DNA of 64,000 bases from Pseudomonas sp. KK4 (GCF_001984065.1 NZ_LYVP01000003.1:62001-126000), one strand, 5' to 3'. Positions 54,533-64,000 are shown, counted from the stretch's first letter. The notes: generated by a model from the letters alone, not told the origin. Numbers and translations: made by a program.

Positions 54533-55669
54533 TCAAGGCGAAAGTAGGTAGCCGCTGCGATAGGCTTCGGCGCCTGCGACGTGGGCGATCACCATGCCGG
54601 CGGTGGCCATGCGCCGCAACGAGCGGGCGTACATCAGGCCGCTGGCGGTGCAATGGACCGGGGTGACGCGGTCACAAATGGGGTCGATGATTTCGGCGAT
54701 CAGTTGCCCGGCTTCCAGGTATTCCCCCGGCAGCGCGGTGAACACCAGCAGGCCGCCGACCGGCGTTGCCACCGGTTCCACACCCGCCAGCGGCGTGGCC
54801 GGGTAGGGCAGGTCGGGCAGTGGCGCCGGTTCGCCGGCAATCGCGCCGAAGTGAATCAGGTAGTCGATCAGCGCCTGGCTATCCAGGCTGGCCAACGGGT
54901 GGTTGACGTCACCCTGGCCGCGCAGTTCGACGGTCACCGAAAAGCTGCCCAGCGGAATATCGAAGTGCTCGCCGAAGCGTTCCTTCAATTGCCACCACAG
55001 CAGGGTGAAGCATTCGTCGAACGACTGGCCGCCGGAATCGGTGGCCAGCAGGCTGGCTTCGGAGCCGATGTAGCGCGCCAGTGGCTCCACCTGCGGCCAG
55101 GCCTCGGGGGTGGTGTACAGGTGCGCAACCGCTTCGAAATCGCAATGCAGGTCCAGCACCATGTCGGCATCACAGGCCAGGCGTTGCAGGGTCAGGCGCT
55201 GTGATTGCAGTTGGGTGCTCGCGGTCTGCCGCGCCAGCGCATTGCGCAGGCTGCTGCGGATCAGTTGCAGGTTGTGCTGCGGATCGTCGCCCAATCGCCC
55301 TTCGATGTCGTTGCCGACCTCTTCGCTCAAATCGACGAACCAGCGGTTGAAGTTCTGCCCGCTTTCGAGCTCGTAGCGGCCCAGCGGAATGTCCATCAGC
55401 ACCTGCTCCAGGCCGACCGGGTTGGCGATCGGCACCAGCACGATTTCGCTGCGCAGGCGGCCGGCGGCCTCCAGCTCCGCCAACCGTTGCTTGAGGTGCC
55501 AGGACACCAGCATGCCGGGCATTTCATCGGCGTGCAGGGACGACTGGATGTAGATCTTGCCTCGGGCGCTTGTCCCGGTTGGTGCCGACGTCGGCCCGAA
55601 GTGGAAGCTGTGAATCTGTCGTGCGGTCCCCGGCAGCGGGGCCAGCAAGTCATGTATCTGGTGGCGCAT
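54533..55669 (-). CDS. aotO: AotO-like zinc carboxypeptidase/deacylase (AstE-like)
   Basis: 378 residues of the succinylglutamate desuccinylase/aspartoacylase superfamily. Zinc ligands are suggested by [12 protein letters not shown] (His-x-x-Glu) and [12 protein letters not shown] (His), with the catalytic Glu in TVELRGQGD. The C-terminal part has a biotinyl-like barrel ([23 protein letters not shown]). In P. aeruginosa a gene of this type lies in the aot operon; its substrate is not established. MRHQIHDLL start chosen, after which similarity begins. Confidence 0.85.
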   Translation of the reverse strand: MRHQIHDLLAPLPGTARQIHSFHFGPTSAPTGTSARGKIYIQSSLHADEMPGMLVSWHLKQRLAELEAAGRLRSEIVLVPIANPVGLEQVLMDIPLGRYELESGQNFNRWFVDLSEEVGNDIEGRLGDDPQHNLQLIRSSLRNALARQTASTQLQSQRLTLQRLACDADMVLDLHCDFEAVAHLYTTPEAWPQVEPLARYIGSEASLLATDSGGQSFDECFTLLWWQLKERFGEHFDIPLGSFSVTVELRGQGDVNHPLASLDSQALIDYLIHFGAIAGEPAPLPDLPYPATPLAGVEPVATPVGGLLVFTALPGEYLEAGQLIAEIIDPICDRVTPVHCTASGLMYARSLRRMATAGMVIAHVAGAEAYRSGYLLSP

Positions 55670-55680
55670 TGAAAAGGGTC

Positions 55681-56391
55681 TCAGTGGGACGGCCCGAGGA
55701 AGGCCAGCCATCGACGTTCGGCGAGACGGAACAGGCCGACCAGCGCAAAGGTGACGGTCAGGTAGATCAGCGCGGCGATGCCGAACGACTGGAAGGTCAG
55801 GAAGGTCGCCGAGTTGGCGTCCCGCGCGACTTTCAGGATGTCGGGGATGGTCGCGGTGAACGCCACGGTGGTCGAGTGCAGCATCAGGATCACCTCGTTG
55901 CTGTAGTACGGCAACGAGCGACGCAGTGCCGACGGCATGATCACGTAGGCATACAGCTTCCAGCCGGTCAGGCCATAGGCCTTGGCCGCTTCGACTTCAC
56001 CGTGGGCCATGCTGCGGATCGCCCCGGCGAAAATCTCCGTGGTGTAGGCACAGGTGTTCAGGGCGAACGCCAGGATGGTGCAGTTCATCGCATCGCGGAA
56101 GAAACTGTCCAACACCGGCTGCGCGCGCACGGCGGCCAGGCTGTAGATCCCGGTGTAGCAGATCAGCAGCTGGATATACAGCGGCGTGCCACGGAACAGG
56201 TAGGTGTAGAACTGCACCGGCCAGCGAACGTAGAAACGGGGCGACACCCGGGCGATGGACAGCGGAATCGAAACGATGAAACCGAAGAAGATCGAAGCGC
56301 TGAGCAGCCACAGGGTCATGGCCAGGCCAGTGATGTTCTGGCCGTCGGTGTAGAGGAAGGCTTTCCAGTATTCCTGCAAGAGTTCGATCAT
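55681..56391 (-). CDS. aotM: ABC transporter permease AotM
   Basis: 236 residues of the HisM/AotM family: five membrane segments and the EAA loop VEAAKAYGLTGWKLYAYVIMPSALRRSLPYYSNEVILMLHST. It pairs with AotQ to form the membrane channel. Overlaps aotQ by four bases (ATGA at 56388-56391), so the two permeases are co-translated. Confidence 0.93.
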   Translation of the reverse strand: MIELLQEYWKAFLYTDGQNITGLAMTLWLLSASIFFGFIVSIPLSIARVSPRFYVRWPVQFYTYLFRGTPLYIQLLICYTGIYSLAAVRAQPVLDSFFRDAMNCTILAFALNTCAYTTEIFAGAIRSMAHGEVEAAKAYGLTGWKLYAYVIMPSALRRSLPYYSNEVILMLHSTTVAFTATIPDILKVARDANSATFLTFQSFGIAALIYLTVTFALVGLFRLAERRWLAFLGPSH

Positions 56392-57116
56392 CGCACGGCC
56401 TCCCGTGTACCGGCGGCGTAGCGGCGTTCAAGCCAGCGCAGAATGAAGTTGGAAGCACTGGTGATCACCAGATAGATCAGGGCGGCGAGGACCAGGAAGT
56501 AGAACAGTTGATAGCTGCTCTTGCCGGCGTCCTGCGCGGCCTTGACCAGGTCGGCCAGGCCGATGATCGAGACCAGCGCGGTGGCCTTGAGCATCACCAT
56601 CCAGTTGTTGCCGATACCCGGCAGGGCGTAGCGCATCATCTGTGGGAACACCACGATGCGAAAGCGCTGGCCGCGTTTCAATCCATAGGCAGTGGCTGCT
56701 TCGACCTGACCGCGCGGCACGGCGAGGATCGCGCCGCGGAAGGTTTCGGTGAAGTACGCGCCGTAAATGAAACCCAGGGTCAGCACACCGGCGCTGAACG
56801 GGTTGATCTCGATGTATTCCCATTCCATGTAGTCGGTGAACGACGTCAGCCAGGTTTGCAGGCTGTAGAAAATCAGCAGCATCAGCACCAGGTCCGGCAC
56901 CCCGCGAATCAGCGTGGTGTAGCACTGGGCAGGCAGGCGCACCAGTTTGACTTTAGACAGTTTGGCACTGGCGCCGAGCAGGCCGAGCAAGACGGCCACC
57001 AGTAGCGACATCGCCGATAATTTGATGGTCATCCAGGTGCCTTCCATCAGCAACGGGCCGAAACCCTTGAGGCTGAAGGCAGAGAGCCCCAGATTTTGGA
57101 GGAGGTTTTCAAACAT
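56388..57116 (-). CDS. aotQ: ABC transporter permease AotQ
   Basis: 242 residues of the HisQ/AotQ family, with LRLPAQCYTTLIRGVPDLVLMLLIFY-like N-terminal block and EAA loop VEAATAYGLKRGQRFRIVVFPQMMRYALPGIGNNWMVMLKATALVS. Second gene of the operon after the binding protein. Confidence 0.94.
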   Translation of the reverse strand: MFENLLQNLGLSAFSLKGFGPLLMEGTWMTIKLSAMSLLVAVLLGLLGASAKLSKVKLVRLPAQCYTTLIRGVPDLVLMLLIFYSLQTWLTSFTDYMEWEYIEINPFSAGVLTLGFIYGAYFTETFRGAILAVPRGQVEAATAYGLKRGQRFRIVVFPQMMRYALPGIGNNWMVMLKATALVSIIGLADLVKAAQDAGKSSYQLFYFLVLAALIYLVITSASNFILRWLERRYAAGTREAVR

Positions 57117-57145
57117 AAATCAGCAACCTGATCGGAAGAGAAAAG

Positions 57146-57167
57146 CGCCCATCGCGAGATGGGCGCC
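57146..57167 (-). promoter_or_regulatory. Intercistronic hairpin between aotJ and aotQ
   Basis: Perfect GCGCCCATC-gcga-GATGGGCGC stem without a T run. Such hairpins after binding-protein genes slow 3' decay and let the first cistron be expressed above the permeases. Confidence 0.8.
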
Positions 57168-57172
57168 TGGCA

Positions 57173-57955
57173 TTATTTGCCGCTGTACAGATTCAGATCG
57201 CCAAAGTGTTTCTTCTGGATGGTGGCGTAGGTGCCATCATCGTGTAACGCTTTGATACCTTTATCCAAAAGTGCTTTCAGCTCGGTGTTACCTTTCTTAA
57301 TGCCGATCGCGGTTTTGGCTGGCAGCAGTTCGTTGTCGACTGGCTTGCTGACGTCATAGTCGGCGCCCTGTGGCGACTTCAAAAAGCCCAGTTCGGCTTG
57401 CAGCATGTCCTGGATACCCGCGTCGAGACGGCCGGAAGTCAGGTCGGAGTACACCTGGTCCTGGTTCTGATAGGCCTGGGTTTTCACGCCAGCCTTGTCC
57501 AGAACGGCTTTGGCATAGGCTTCCTGGATGGTGCCTTGTTCGTAGCCGACAGTCTTGCCTTTGAGCGAAGCGACGTCTGCGGTGATGCCCGAACCTTTTT
57601 TCGACACGTAGGCGGTTGGGCCCGAGAACAGTTCGCTGGAGAAGTCGATCACTTTTTCGCGGGCCGGGGTAACGGTCATCGAAGAGATCACGCCGTCGAA
57701 CTTGTTGGCCTTGAGGCCGGGAATCATGCCGTCGAAATCGCTTTCGACCCATTTGCACTTGACCTTCAGTTCGGCGCAGATGGCGTTGCCCAAGTCGATG
57801 TCGAAGCCTACCAGGCTGCCGTCGGCCGCTTTGGACTCGAACGGTGCATAGGAAGGGTCAACCCCGAAACGCAATTCCTTGTACTCCTTGGCCAGCGCGG
57901 AGCCAGCAGCCACGCACAACGCCAGTGCAGAAAGGGTCAGCAATGCTTTTTTCAT
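57173..57955 (-). CDS. aotJ: Periplasmic lysine/arginine/ornithine-type binding protein
   Basis: 260 residues. Signal peptide MKKALLTLSALALCVAAGSALA, then the amino-acid binding fold: RFGVDPSYAPFESKAADGSLVGFDIDLGNAICAELKVKC and FDGMIPGLKANKFDGVISSMTVTPAREKVIDFS, with the ligand residues typical of HisJ/ArtJ/AotJ. It delivers ligand to AotQMP. First gene of the operon. The 305 bases between it and the ligase gene (57956-58260) show only short CAGGTACAGGG repeats. Confidence 0.93.
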   Translation of the reverse strand: MKKALLTLSALALCVAAGSALAKEYKELRFGVDPSYAPFESKAADGSLVGFDIDLGNAICAELKVKCKWVESDFDGMIPGLKANKFDGVISSMTVTPAREKVIDFSSELFSGPTAYVSKKGSGITADVASLKGKTVGYEQGTIQEAYAKAVLDKAGVKTQAYQNQDQVYSDLTSGRLDAGIQDMLQAELGFLKSPQGADYDVSKPVDNELLPAKTAIGIKKGNTELKALLDKGIKALHDDGTYATIQKKHFGDLNLYSGK

Positions 57956-58260
57956 TATTCAATCCCTAAGAACCAATATGAGCGCTTGTGGCGCAGAATT
58001 ATTGTTACTGGTAAGCGTAAGCCCTAATGAAAGTAGCAATTTCCGAACCAGAGTGCCGAACAAGCGTTTAAAAGGTGTTCAGGAAATTGCCGGATGCGAT
58101 TAGTGCACGAAACCGGGCGCCGTGCAAAGCCTGCACTTTTTTGGATCGAAAAACAGTGTGGACGGGGGAAGGGGACCCAGGCGAGCGGAGAATCTCCTTA
58201 CCACTGTAATCAGCCCAGCCAAAGAAGCCAGGCCAGGTACAGGGCAGGTACAGGGCAGGT

Positions 58261-59949
58261 TCAAGCCAGTAAGTCCTGCAGCGTTGCCAGATGATCAGCC
58301 TCTTCCACGGTTTTGTCCTGCCGCCAGCGCAACATTCGCGGAAAGCGCACCGCGATCCCGCTCTTGTGCCGCTTGGACAGGGCGATCCCCTCGAACCCCA
58401 ACTCAAACACCAGACTGGGTTTGACGCTGATCACCGGGCCGAACTTTTCCACCGTGGTCTTGCGCACGATATTGTCGACTTTGCGCATTTCTTCATCGGT
58501 CAGCCCCGAGTAAGCCTTGGCGAAGGGCACCAGCGTGCGTTCGCTGGCATCGGGCGGACCGTCCCACACGGCGAAGGTGTAGTCGCTGTACAGACTGGCC
58601 CGGCGCCCGTGGCCCCGTTGCGCATAAATCAACACCGCGTCAACGCTGAACGGGTCGACTTTCCACTTCCACCAGACTCCCACGTCCTTGGTCCGGCCCA
58701 CCCCGTACATCGCATCCCGCGCCTTGAGCATCATGCCCTCGACCCCGAGCTGGCGCGACGCTTCCCGTTGCCGGGCGAGATCGTGCCAGTCTTCGCCGAT
58801 CAGCAAGGGAGAAGCGAGCAGCACTGGATGATTGCTCTGGGCGATCAGTTGCTCCAGTTGGGCGCGTCGTCGGGATTGCGGCTGGTTGCGCCAGTCCTCG
58901 CCCTGCCATTCCAGCAAGTCGTAGGCGAGCAGCACCACCGGCACCTCGCTGAGGATTTTCTTGCTCAGGGTCTTGCGGCCGATCCGCTGCTGCAACAGGG
59001 CGAAGGGTTGCACCGCAGGCGCAGCAGCCGATTGCGGGTCGAAAGCATCTTCGGTGTGGGGCTGATCGGCTTTCCAGACCACGATTTCGCCATCGATCAC
59101 CGTGCCGTCGGGCAAACAATGAATCAGGGCTTCCAGTTCCGGAAAACGCTCGGTCACCAACTCTTCGCCGCGCGACCAGATCCACAGTCGCCCGTCACGC
59201 TTGACCACCTGGGCGCGGATGCCGTCCCACTTCCACTCGATCTGCCAATTGCTGGCCGGGCCGAGCAAGGCTTCGAATTGCTCCACCGGTTGCGACAGGG
59301 CATGGGCGAGAAAAAACGGGTAGGGCTGCCCGCCGCGCTGGGCGTGCTCATCGGAGGATTCGGCCGCGATCAACTTCAAGTAGCTGGCCGCATTGGGGCG
59401 GTTGGACAGATCGGTGTAGCCCACCAGCCGCTGGGCCACGCGCTTGCTGTCCAGGTGAGCCATGGACGCCAAGGCCCGGGTTACCAGCAATTTCGAAACC
59501 CCGACGCGGAAGCTGCCAGTGATCAACTTGATGCACAGCATCAGGCTGGCGCGGTCCAGCTGCGACCAGAGCGCGGGCAAGCGCTCGGCCAGCACTTCGG
59601 GGGATTCGCCACGCAGGGGCAACAGTTTGTCTTCGATCCACATCGCCAGGCCGTCGGTGGAGGTGTGGTCGGCTTCGGGCAGTACTAGCGAGATGGTCTC
59701 CGCCAAATCGCCCACGGCCTGATAGCTCTCTTCGAACAACCACTCCGACAGCCCCGAATACGCCATGGCCAATTCACGCAGTACCCGCACCGGCACCAGT
59801 TGCCGGGGCCGCCCGCCGGATAAAAAGTACACCGCCCAGGCGGCATCCTCCGGCGCGGCCTGGGCGAAGTAGCGTTGCATCGCTGCCAGTTTGGCGTTGC
59901 TCGAGGTGGTGGCATCGAGCTCGCCGTACAACTCGGCGAACGCTTTCAT
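58261..59949 (-). CDS. ATP-dependent DNA ligase (Lhr/MPE-associated)
   Basis: 562 residues. N-terminal alpha-helical domain (about 1-200), nucleotidyltransferase with adenylation Lys in WKWDGIRAQVVKR (motif I, near 240), RGEELVTERFPEL, VIDGEIVVWK (motif IV region), EGMMLKARDAMYGVGRTKDVGVWWKWKVDP (motifs IIIa-V) and an OB domain at the C-terminus. In P. putida its homologue is the ligase of the MPE-Lhr-Lig-Exo gene set. It overlaps the exonuclease gene by four bases. Confidence 0.93.
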   Translation of the reverse strand: MKAFAELYGELDATTSSNAKLAAMQRYFAQAAPEDAAWAVYFLSGGRPRQLVPVRVLRELAMAYSGLSEWLFEESYQAVGDLAETISLVLPEADHTSTDGLAMWIEDKLLPLRGESPEVLAERLPALWSQLDRASLMLCIKLITGSFRVGVSKLLVTRALASMAHLDSKRVAQRLVGYTDLSNRPNAASYLKLIAAESSDEHAQRGGQPYPFFLAHALSQPVEQFEALLGPASNWQIEWKWDGIRAQVVKRDGRLWIWSRGEELVTERFPELEALIHCLPDGTVIDGEIVVWKADQPHTEDAFDPQSAAAPAVQPFALLQQRIGRKTLSKKILSEVPVVLLAYDLLEWQGEDWRNQPQSRRRAQLEQLIAQSNHPVLLASPLLIGEDWHDLARQREASRQLGVEGMMLKARDAMYGVGRTKDVGVWWKWKVDPFSVDAVLIYAQRGHGRRASLYSDYTFAVWDGPPDASERTLVPFAKAYSGLTDEEMRKVDNIVRKTTVEKFGPVISVKPSLVFELGFEGIALSKRHKSGIAVRFPRMLRWRQDKTVEEADHLATLQDLLA

Positions 59950-60977
59950 GACAGCGACCCGGTGAATTCGATTTCGCCCGTCGGTTCTTCTTCATCGTCG
60001 CCGTATTCGGTAGTGAAGCCCTGAGCATCCAGACCTTTTTCCCGCAAGTGGCGCACCAGCACGGCAACGGAACCGTGGGTGACCATCACCCGTTCGGCAC
60101 CGGTCTGTTCGATGGCCCACAAAAGCCCCGGCCAGTCCGCATGATCAGAGAGCACAAAGCCACGGTCCACACCGCGCCGCCGTCGGGTGCCACGCAGCCG
60201 CATCCAGCCACTGGCAAATGCGTCGCTGTAGTCGCCGAAGCGGCGCATCCAGGTGCTGCCACCGGCCGAGGGCGGGGCGATGACCAGTGCCTTGCGCATC
60301 AACGGGTCGCTTTTTTTGAGGTCGCCGGCATAGATCGTTGGTGGTATGTAGACGCCGCTTTCGCGATAGACCCGGTTCAGCGGCTCGACCGCGCCATGGG
60401 TCAGGATCGGACCGAGGCTGGCGTCGATGCCGTGGAGGATCCGCTGGGCCTTGCCGAAGGAGTAGCAGAACAGCACGCTGGCCTTGTCTTCGGCGGCGTT
60501 GGCCTGCCACCACTGATTGATCTCGGCAAACACCTGCGCCTGGGGCTGCCAACGGTAGATCGGCAGGCCGAAGGTCGACTCGGTGATGAAGGTGTCGCAG
60601 CGCACCGGTTCGAACGGCGCGCAGGTGCCGTCGGGTTCGATTTTGTAGTCGCCGGACGCCACCCAGACTTCGCCGCCGTATTCCAACCGCACCTGGGCCG
60701 AACCGAGGACATGGCCGGCGGGATGGAAGCTCAAGGTGACGCCTTGGTGCAGCAGGCGCTCGCCATAGGCCAGGGTTTGCAGGTTGATGTCCTGGCCGAG
60801 TCGCGAACGCAGAATCCCTTCGCCGGGAGCCGCCGCCAGGTAGTGCTGGTTGCCGGTGCGCGCATGGTCGCCGTGGGCGTGGGTGATGACCGCCCGCTCG
60901 ACCGGGCGCCACGGGTCGATATAGAAATCGCCGGCGGGGCAGTACAAACCTTCGGGACGCGCGATGACAAGGTCCAC
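59946..60977 (-). CDS. Ligase-associated exonuclease, metallo-beta-lactamase fold
   Basis: 343 residues. Metal-binding VITHAHGDHARTGN (HxHxDH), then beta-CASP-like elements including GDYKIEPDGTCAPFEPVRCDTFITESTFGLPIYRW and LSDHADWPGLLWAIEQTGAERVMVTHGS. It matches the Exo component that accompanies the ATP-dependent ligase. By family knowledge it is a 3' end-processing nuclease of the SNM1/CPSF type. Start ATG at 60975-60977. Confidence 0.92.
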   Translation of the reverse strand: MDLVIARPEGLYCPAGDFYIDPWRPVERAVITHAHGDHARTGNQHYLAAAPGEGILRSRLGQDINLQTLAYGERLLHQGVTLSFHPAGHVLGSAQVRLEYGGEVWVASGDYKIEPDGTCAPFEPVRCDTFITESTFGLPIYRWQPQAQVFAEINQWWQANAAEDKASVLFCYSFGKAQRILHGIDASLGPILTHGAVEPLNRVYRESGVYIPPTIYAGDLKKSDPLMRKALVIAPPSAGGSTWMRRFGDYSDAFASGWMRLRGTRRRRGVDRGFVLSDHADWPGLLWAIEQTGAERVMVTHGSVAVLVRHLREKGLDAQGFTTEYGDDEEEPTGEIEFTGSLS

Positions 60978-61067
60978 GGTGTGATCCAGGTGGAGGGACT
61001 TGTTAACTGAGAGGCGGGCGCGGGGAGAGAAGTTCTATCGGGATTTGCAAGGTGATCGCCAAACAAG

Positions 61068-61157
61068 TGTGGGAGCGGGCTTGCTCGCGAAAGCGGTGTG
61101 ACAGTCACCATCAACATCGACTGTTACAGCGCTTTCGCGAGCAAGCCCGCTCCCACA
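61068..61157. repeat. REPIN
   Basis: TGTGGGAGCGGGCTTGCTCG with the inverted GCGAGCAAGCCCGCTCCCACA, between the exonuclease and acylase genes. Confidence 0.9.
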
Positions 61158-61175
61158 TTGGGTTTGCGGTGGTCG

Positions 61176-63626
61176 TTATTTGCCCGGCGTCAGAGTCAAG
61201 CGCTTCGTTCCGTACACCTTGTCAAAGTTCTGCGTCTGCATCGGCAGGCTCATGTATTGCCCCTTGAGCCATGGGTCGATGCTGTTCAGGTAGTTAGGGC
61301 TGGCGGGGTTGCCGGATTGGCCGGTGCCTAGCTGGGCCGTCAGCGGCTCGGCCTGGGCGAAGTCGACGATAAAGCGCATGGCCGGTACCAGCGTCGTATT
61401 GAAGTCCTGGCCCCAGGCGAACGCGGCGGTGTTGAGCGTGGTGCCATCACCACCGGCCGGCAGCGGGCCGCGCACGGTCTGGCCACTGCTGTTCTTCCAT
61501 TCATAGCGGTGCAATTTGCCCCACTGCCAGGCGCTGCGACTGCCACCCAATTGACTGTCGCCGGCGCTGATTGCCGCGGCCAGGCTGCGGGCGAGGATCG
61601 CCGGTTTGTCTTCTTTAGCCGGGGTACGCAGGTCATCCCAGAACGGGCTGTCTTCGCGGCCCAGCAGGTGATCAGCCTGGGCGGCGTAGGACAGCTTGCC
61701 GTTGGCGATGAAAGCTTTCCACGCCGGGCTGCTTTCCGGGCCCAGTTCGTCGAGGAAAATCTGCTTGCTGCTCTCTTGCAGGAACAGCTCGTAGATCGCC
61801 GCATCGGCGGAGGTCGCGCTGAGTTTGCCGTCGAACGCCATCAATCGGGTCAACGCCTCGCGTGCCTTGTCGCGATCGGCCGCCGGCAAGGCGTCGATGG
61901 CCTGCTTGAGCGGCTGCGCCATGCCTGGGGCCTGGAACATTTTCTTCAGTTTGGCGGCGAAGGTGGTGGTCTGGTCGTATTGCATGGCGATCACACTGCG
62001 GCCGTCATGTTTGCCCGCGCCGGCCAGTTCTGCCAGGCGCTCGCCGCGCTCCGGTGCCGACCAGGAGTTGGACAGCTGCATGCCGTAGCCGTGGGGAATG
62101 ACCCGCTGGTTGGCGGTGCCGAGCCAGCCTTGTGCCGGGTCCTGATCGTAGGGGTGCAGCATCGGGTCGGCGTAACCGTCCCAGTCGTAACGACCGTCCC
62201 AGCCCGGCGAGGGCAGCAGGCCTTCGCCTTCGCGGCGGTTCGGGTAGCGGCCGGTGACCTGCCAGCCGATGTTGCTGGCGTCGGCGAACACCAGGTTCAG
62301 GGCGATGGCGCGGATCTCGCGGCTGGCGTCCGAGGCTCTCTCGACGTTCTGCGCCCGGGACAGGTCGAAGAACGCGTCCAGGGTTTTGTCATCGGTGAAG
62401 CTCGGGGTCTGCAGGGCCAGGCCGAAACCGCTGCCCTGGGCCAGGCCTTGGGCGCTGTTCAGCAATGGGCCATGCCGGGTTTCGTACACCGCTTCGCGAA
62501 TCGGCCGCTGGCCTTTGACGAAATAGGTTTCGTTGCGCACGGTCGCCGGCTGCCACTTGCCGTTGGTTTCGTAGGCCAGGCCATTGCCCTGGCGTTTGAT
62601 TTTTTCCAGGAACAGGTCCTGGTTGTCACCCATGACGCTGGTCATGCTCCACGCCACTTTGCCGTTGAAGCCGCCCAACACCATCGGCAAACCGGCAAGG
62701 GTCACGCCGGATGCCTGATATTTCGTGGTGCGGATCTGTACAACGGTGAACAACGACGGCACGCCCATCGGTCCATGGCTGTCGCTGGCCAGCAGGCTTT
62801 TACCGCTGCGGCTGCGTTGCGGGGCGATGGCCCAGTTGTTCGACGAGGTGGCGCCCAGCAGATTCAATTCGGACAACTGGCTGGTGGCTTTGCTGATGTC
62901 CGCCAGGCCCGGCACTTGGCCAGTGAGCTTGATGCCTTGCAGTTTTTCGCTTTCGGCCAGCGGCAGTTTTTCATCCGGGGCGGACGGGGTCAGCCACGGC
63001 AGTTTGTCGGTGCTGACGGTCTGGGCGAGCACCAGCGAGGAAATTTCTTCCGGCAGGTTGGCTGACTGACTGAAGTTCAACAGGCAGAACATCAGCGCCG
63101 AATCTTCCGGCTGCCAGTATTCAGGCTTGTAGCCCGTGGCGGCGAGGTCCGCCGGCAGTTTGTCGCGGTAGCGGAACAGGTAAGCGTTGACCCCGCGGGC
63201 ATAGACCTCGAAGAAGCGCTTGAGGCGCGGCGAAGATGCCTTGTACAGCTCGGCGGCGCTTTTCTTGAGGTTGACGGCGCGCATGTAGCGGTCGGCGTCG
63301 AGCACGTCCGCACCCTGCATCTCGGCAAGGCGCCCCTGGGCCAGCAGGCGCAGGGTGGCCATCTGCGTGATGCGGTCACTGGCGTGCACATAGCCGAGGG
63401 TGAACAGCGCGTCGTGGAAACTGCTGCTTTCGATCAACGGCATGCCCATGGCATTGCGTCGCACCGACACATTCTGCGCCAGGCCCTTGAGTGGCTGCAC
63501 GCCTGTGACGGGCGGCAGGGTGTCCTGGGCATTGAAGGTTTGACAACCGGTCAGGCTCAAAACCCCCGCCACTGCTGCGGCAACGCCGAACCGGGGTAGA
63601 AAATGTGTAAGGGCTGGCGAGGCCAT
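61176..63626 (-). CDS. Penicillin acylase-family Ntn-hydrolase, QuiP-like
   Basis: 816 residues. The N-terminus has a hydrophobic segment and possible lipobox SLTGC (Cys 28). An alpha part ([51 protein letters not shown]) precedes the self-cleavage point before Ser262, which reads SNNWAIA as the start of the beta chain, the Ntn nucleophile. [16 protein letters not shown] and [13 protein letters not shown] are family blocks. In P. aeruginosa the related QuiP hydrolyses long-chain acyl-homoserine lactones; the substrate here is not proven. A lipid anchor would be atypical for a periplasmic acylase. Confidence 0.88.
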   Translation of the reverse strand: MASPALTHFLPRFGVAAAVAGVLSLTGCQTFNAQDTLPPVTGVQPLKGLAQNVSVRRNAMGMPLIESSSFHDALFTLGYVHASDRITQMATLRLLAQGRLAEMQGADVLDADRYMRAVNLKKSAAELYKASSPRLKRFFEVYARGVNAYLFRYRDKLPADLAATGYKPEYWQPEDSALMFCLLNFSQSANLPEEISSLVLAQTVSTDKLPWLTPSAPDEKLPLAESEKLQGIKLTGQVPGLADISKATSQLSELNLLGATSSNNWAIAPQRSRSGKSLLASDSHGPMGVPSLFTVVQIRTTKYQASGVTLAGLPMVLGGFNGKVAWSMTSVMGDNQDLFLEKIKRQGNGLAYETNGKWQPATVRNETYFVKGQRPIREAVYETRHGPLLNSAQGLAQGSGFGLALQTPSFTDDKTLDAFFDLSRAQNVERASDASREIRAIALNLVFADASNIGWQVTGRYPNRREGEGLLPSPGWDGRYDWDGYADPMLHPYDQDPAQGWLGTANQRVIPHGYGMQLSNSWSAPERGERLAELAGAGKHDGRSVIAMQYDQTTTFAAKLKKMFQAPGMAQPLKQAIDALPAADRDKAREALTRLMAFDGKLSATSADAAIYELFLQESSKQIFLDELGPESSPAWKAFIANGKLSYAAQADHLLGREDSPFWDDLRTPAKEDKPAILARSLAAAISAGDSQLGGSRSAWQWGKLHRYEWKNSSGQTVRGPLPAGGDGTTLNTAAFAWGQDFNTTLVPAMRFIVDFAQAEPLTAQLGTGQSGNPASPNYLNSIDPWLKGQYMSLPMQTQNFDKVYGTKRLTLTPGK

Positions 63627-63772
63627 GGCAAAGCTCCTGCGGGGGTGGTGGCGCAATAAAGTCGCTACGTTAGTGAGCAGGCGATGGGCGCGCAAGCGGG
63701 GGACGAGGTTATTTCAGGAATTGTCTGATAACTTGCGAGGATCGCACTTTTGGGTCGTGGAGAAACGCTGAC

Positions 63773-64000
63773 ATGGAACTGGCGCCAAACGCAGCGCTGA
63801 TCATCATCGATCAACAAAAAGGCATCCTGCATCCACGCCTCGGTCGCCGGAACAATCCCCAGGCCGAGGCGCGCATGCTTGAACTCTTGGGCCATTGGCG
63901 GCGCAGCGGGCGGCCGATCATCCACGTTCAGCATTTGTCGCGCTCGGAGGATTCGGTGTTCTGGCCGCAGCAGGCCGGGGTGGAGTTCCAGGAGCGATTC
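63773..64000 (+). CDS. Cysteine hydrolase, isochorismatase family (3' end outside window)
   Basis: 76 codons to the window edge: MELAPNAALIIIDQQKGILHP and RPIIHVQHLSRSEDSVFW. The IIDQQ strand holds the catalytic Asp, and the HVQH pattern matches nicotinamidase/isochorismatase-type amidohydrolases. The catalytic Cys is beyond the window. GTGGAGA lies 8 bases before ATG. Confidence 0.85.
   Translation, partial: MELAPNAALIIIDQQKGILHPRLGRRNNPQAEARMLELLGHWRRSGRPIIHVQHLSRSEDSVFWPQQAGVEFQERF

Noticed and set aside
58225..58262. Short CAGGTACAGGG repeats
   Set aside because: Only two to three units next to the ligase gene end; too short to assign a role.
61509..63065. Long open frame antisense to the acylase gene (518 codons)
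   Set aside because: Shadow of a well-supported gene; no recognisable domain.

Overview
The window is chromosomal DNA of a Pseudomonas, most likely of the P. fluorescens group. The order nlpD-rpoS-rsmZ-fdxA-mutS, then a contractile phage-tail cluster, then cinA-recA-recX is characteristic of that group. The DNA is GC-rich throughout and carries many REP/REPIN elements with the arm GTGGGAGCGGGCTTGCTCGC. No rRNA operon, insertion sequence, integrase or CRISPR array was seen.

Layout. (1) 1-4958: end of nlpD, the stress sigma factor rpoS, the Gac-controlled small RNA RsmZ with its upstream GacA box, ferredoxin fdxA and mismatch-repair mutS. (2) 5161-19991: a complete R-type tailocin (phage-tail-like bacteriocin). 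It has a self-cleaving CI/PrtR-like repressor, an operator-like TGCAT array, an orphan fibre-assembly gene, holin, baseplate (gpV, gpW, gpJ, gpI), tail fibre and its chaperone, sheath, tube, tail assembly chaperone with a -1 frameshift site, tape measure, gpU, gpX, gpD, GH19 endolysin and nested Rz/Rz1 spanins. There are no capsid, terminase, portal, replication or integration genes, so this is a tail-only particle and not a prophage. (3) 20071-26540: pncC/cinA, recA (with LexA box), recX, a LOG protein, a PA3611-like secreted protein, a DTW/TapT tRNA-modifying enzyme, response regulator erdR and dgkA. (4) 26537-33680: finR/fpr, trmO, rhlG, a DUF1456 protein, a pseudouridine synthase, a GNAT enzyme and rimO. 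(5) 33972-45443: kup, a RelBE-type toxin-antitoxin pair, the lipid-modifying pair acvB/mprF, two tandem initiator tRNAs, dinB (with LexA box), a lipoprotein and proS. (6) 45588-50306: ampG, an alkyltransferase-like protein, a DUF481 outer-membrane protein, a cold-shock protein, dcd and a small proline-rich protein. (7) 50429-60977: the MPE / Lhr-core helicase / ATP-dependent ligase / exonuclease repair set, interrupted by a five-gene arginine/ornithine-type ABC transporter operon. (8) 61176-64000: a QuiP-like Ntn-hydrolase and the start of an isochorismatase-type hydrolase.

How parts connect. RecA sits directly beside the tailocin. The tailocin repressor keeps the Ala-Gly cleavage site and Ser/Lys dyad of RecA-stimulated self-cleaving repressors, so DNA damage should both raise RecA (LexA box at 20599) and release tailocin expression. 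dinB has its own LexA box.

Most notable observations: a T TTA AAC slippery site that would fuse a 53-residue extension to the tail assembly chaperone; a tandem duplication of the gp41-like domain in that chaperone; an orphan fibre-assembly gene bracketed by direct repeats that are themselves terminators; several terminators and a REPIN inside the tailocin transcript; and the repair operon split by a transporter.
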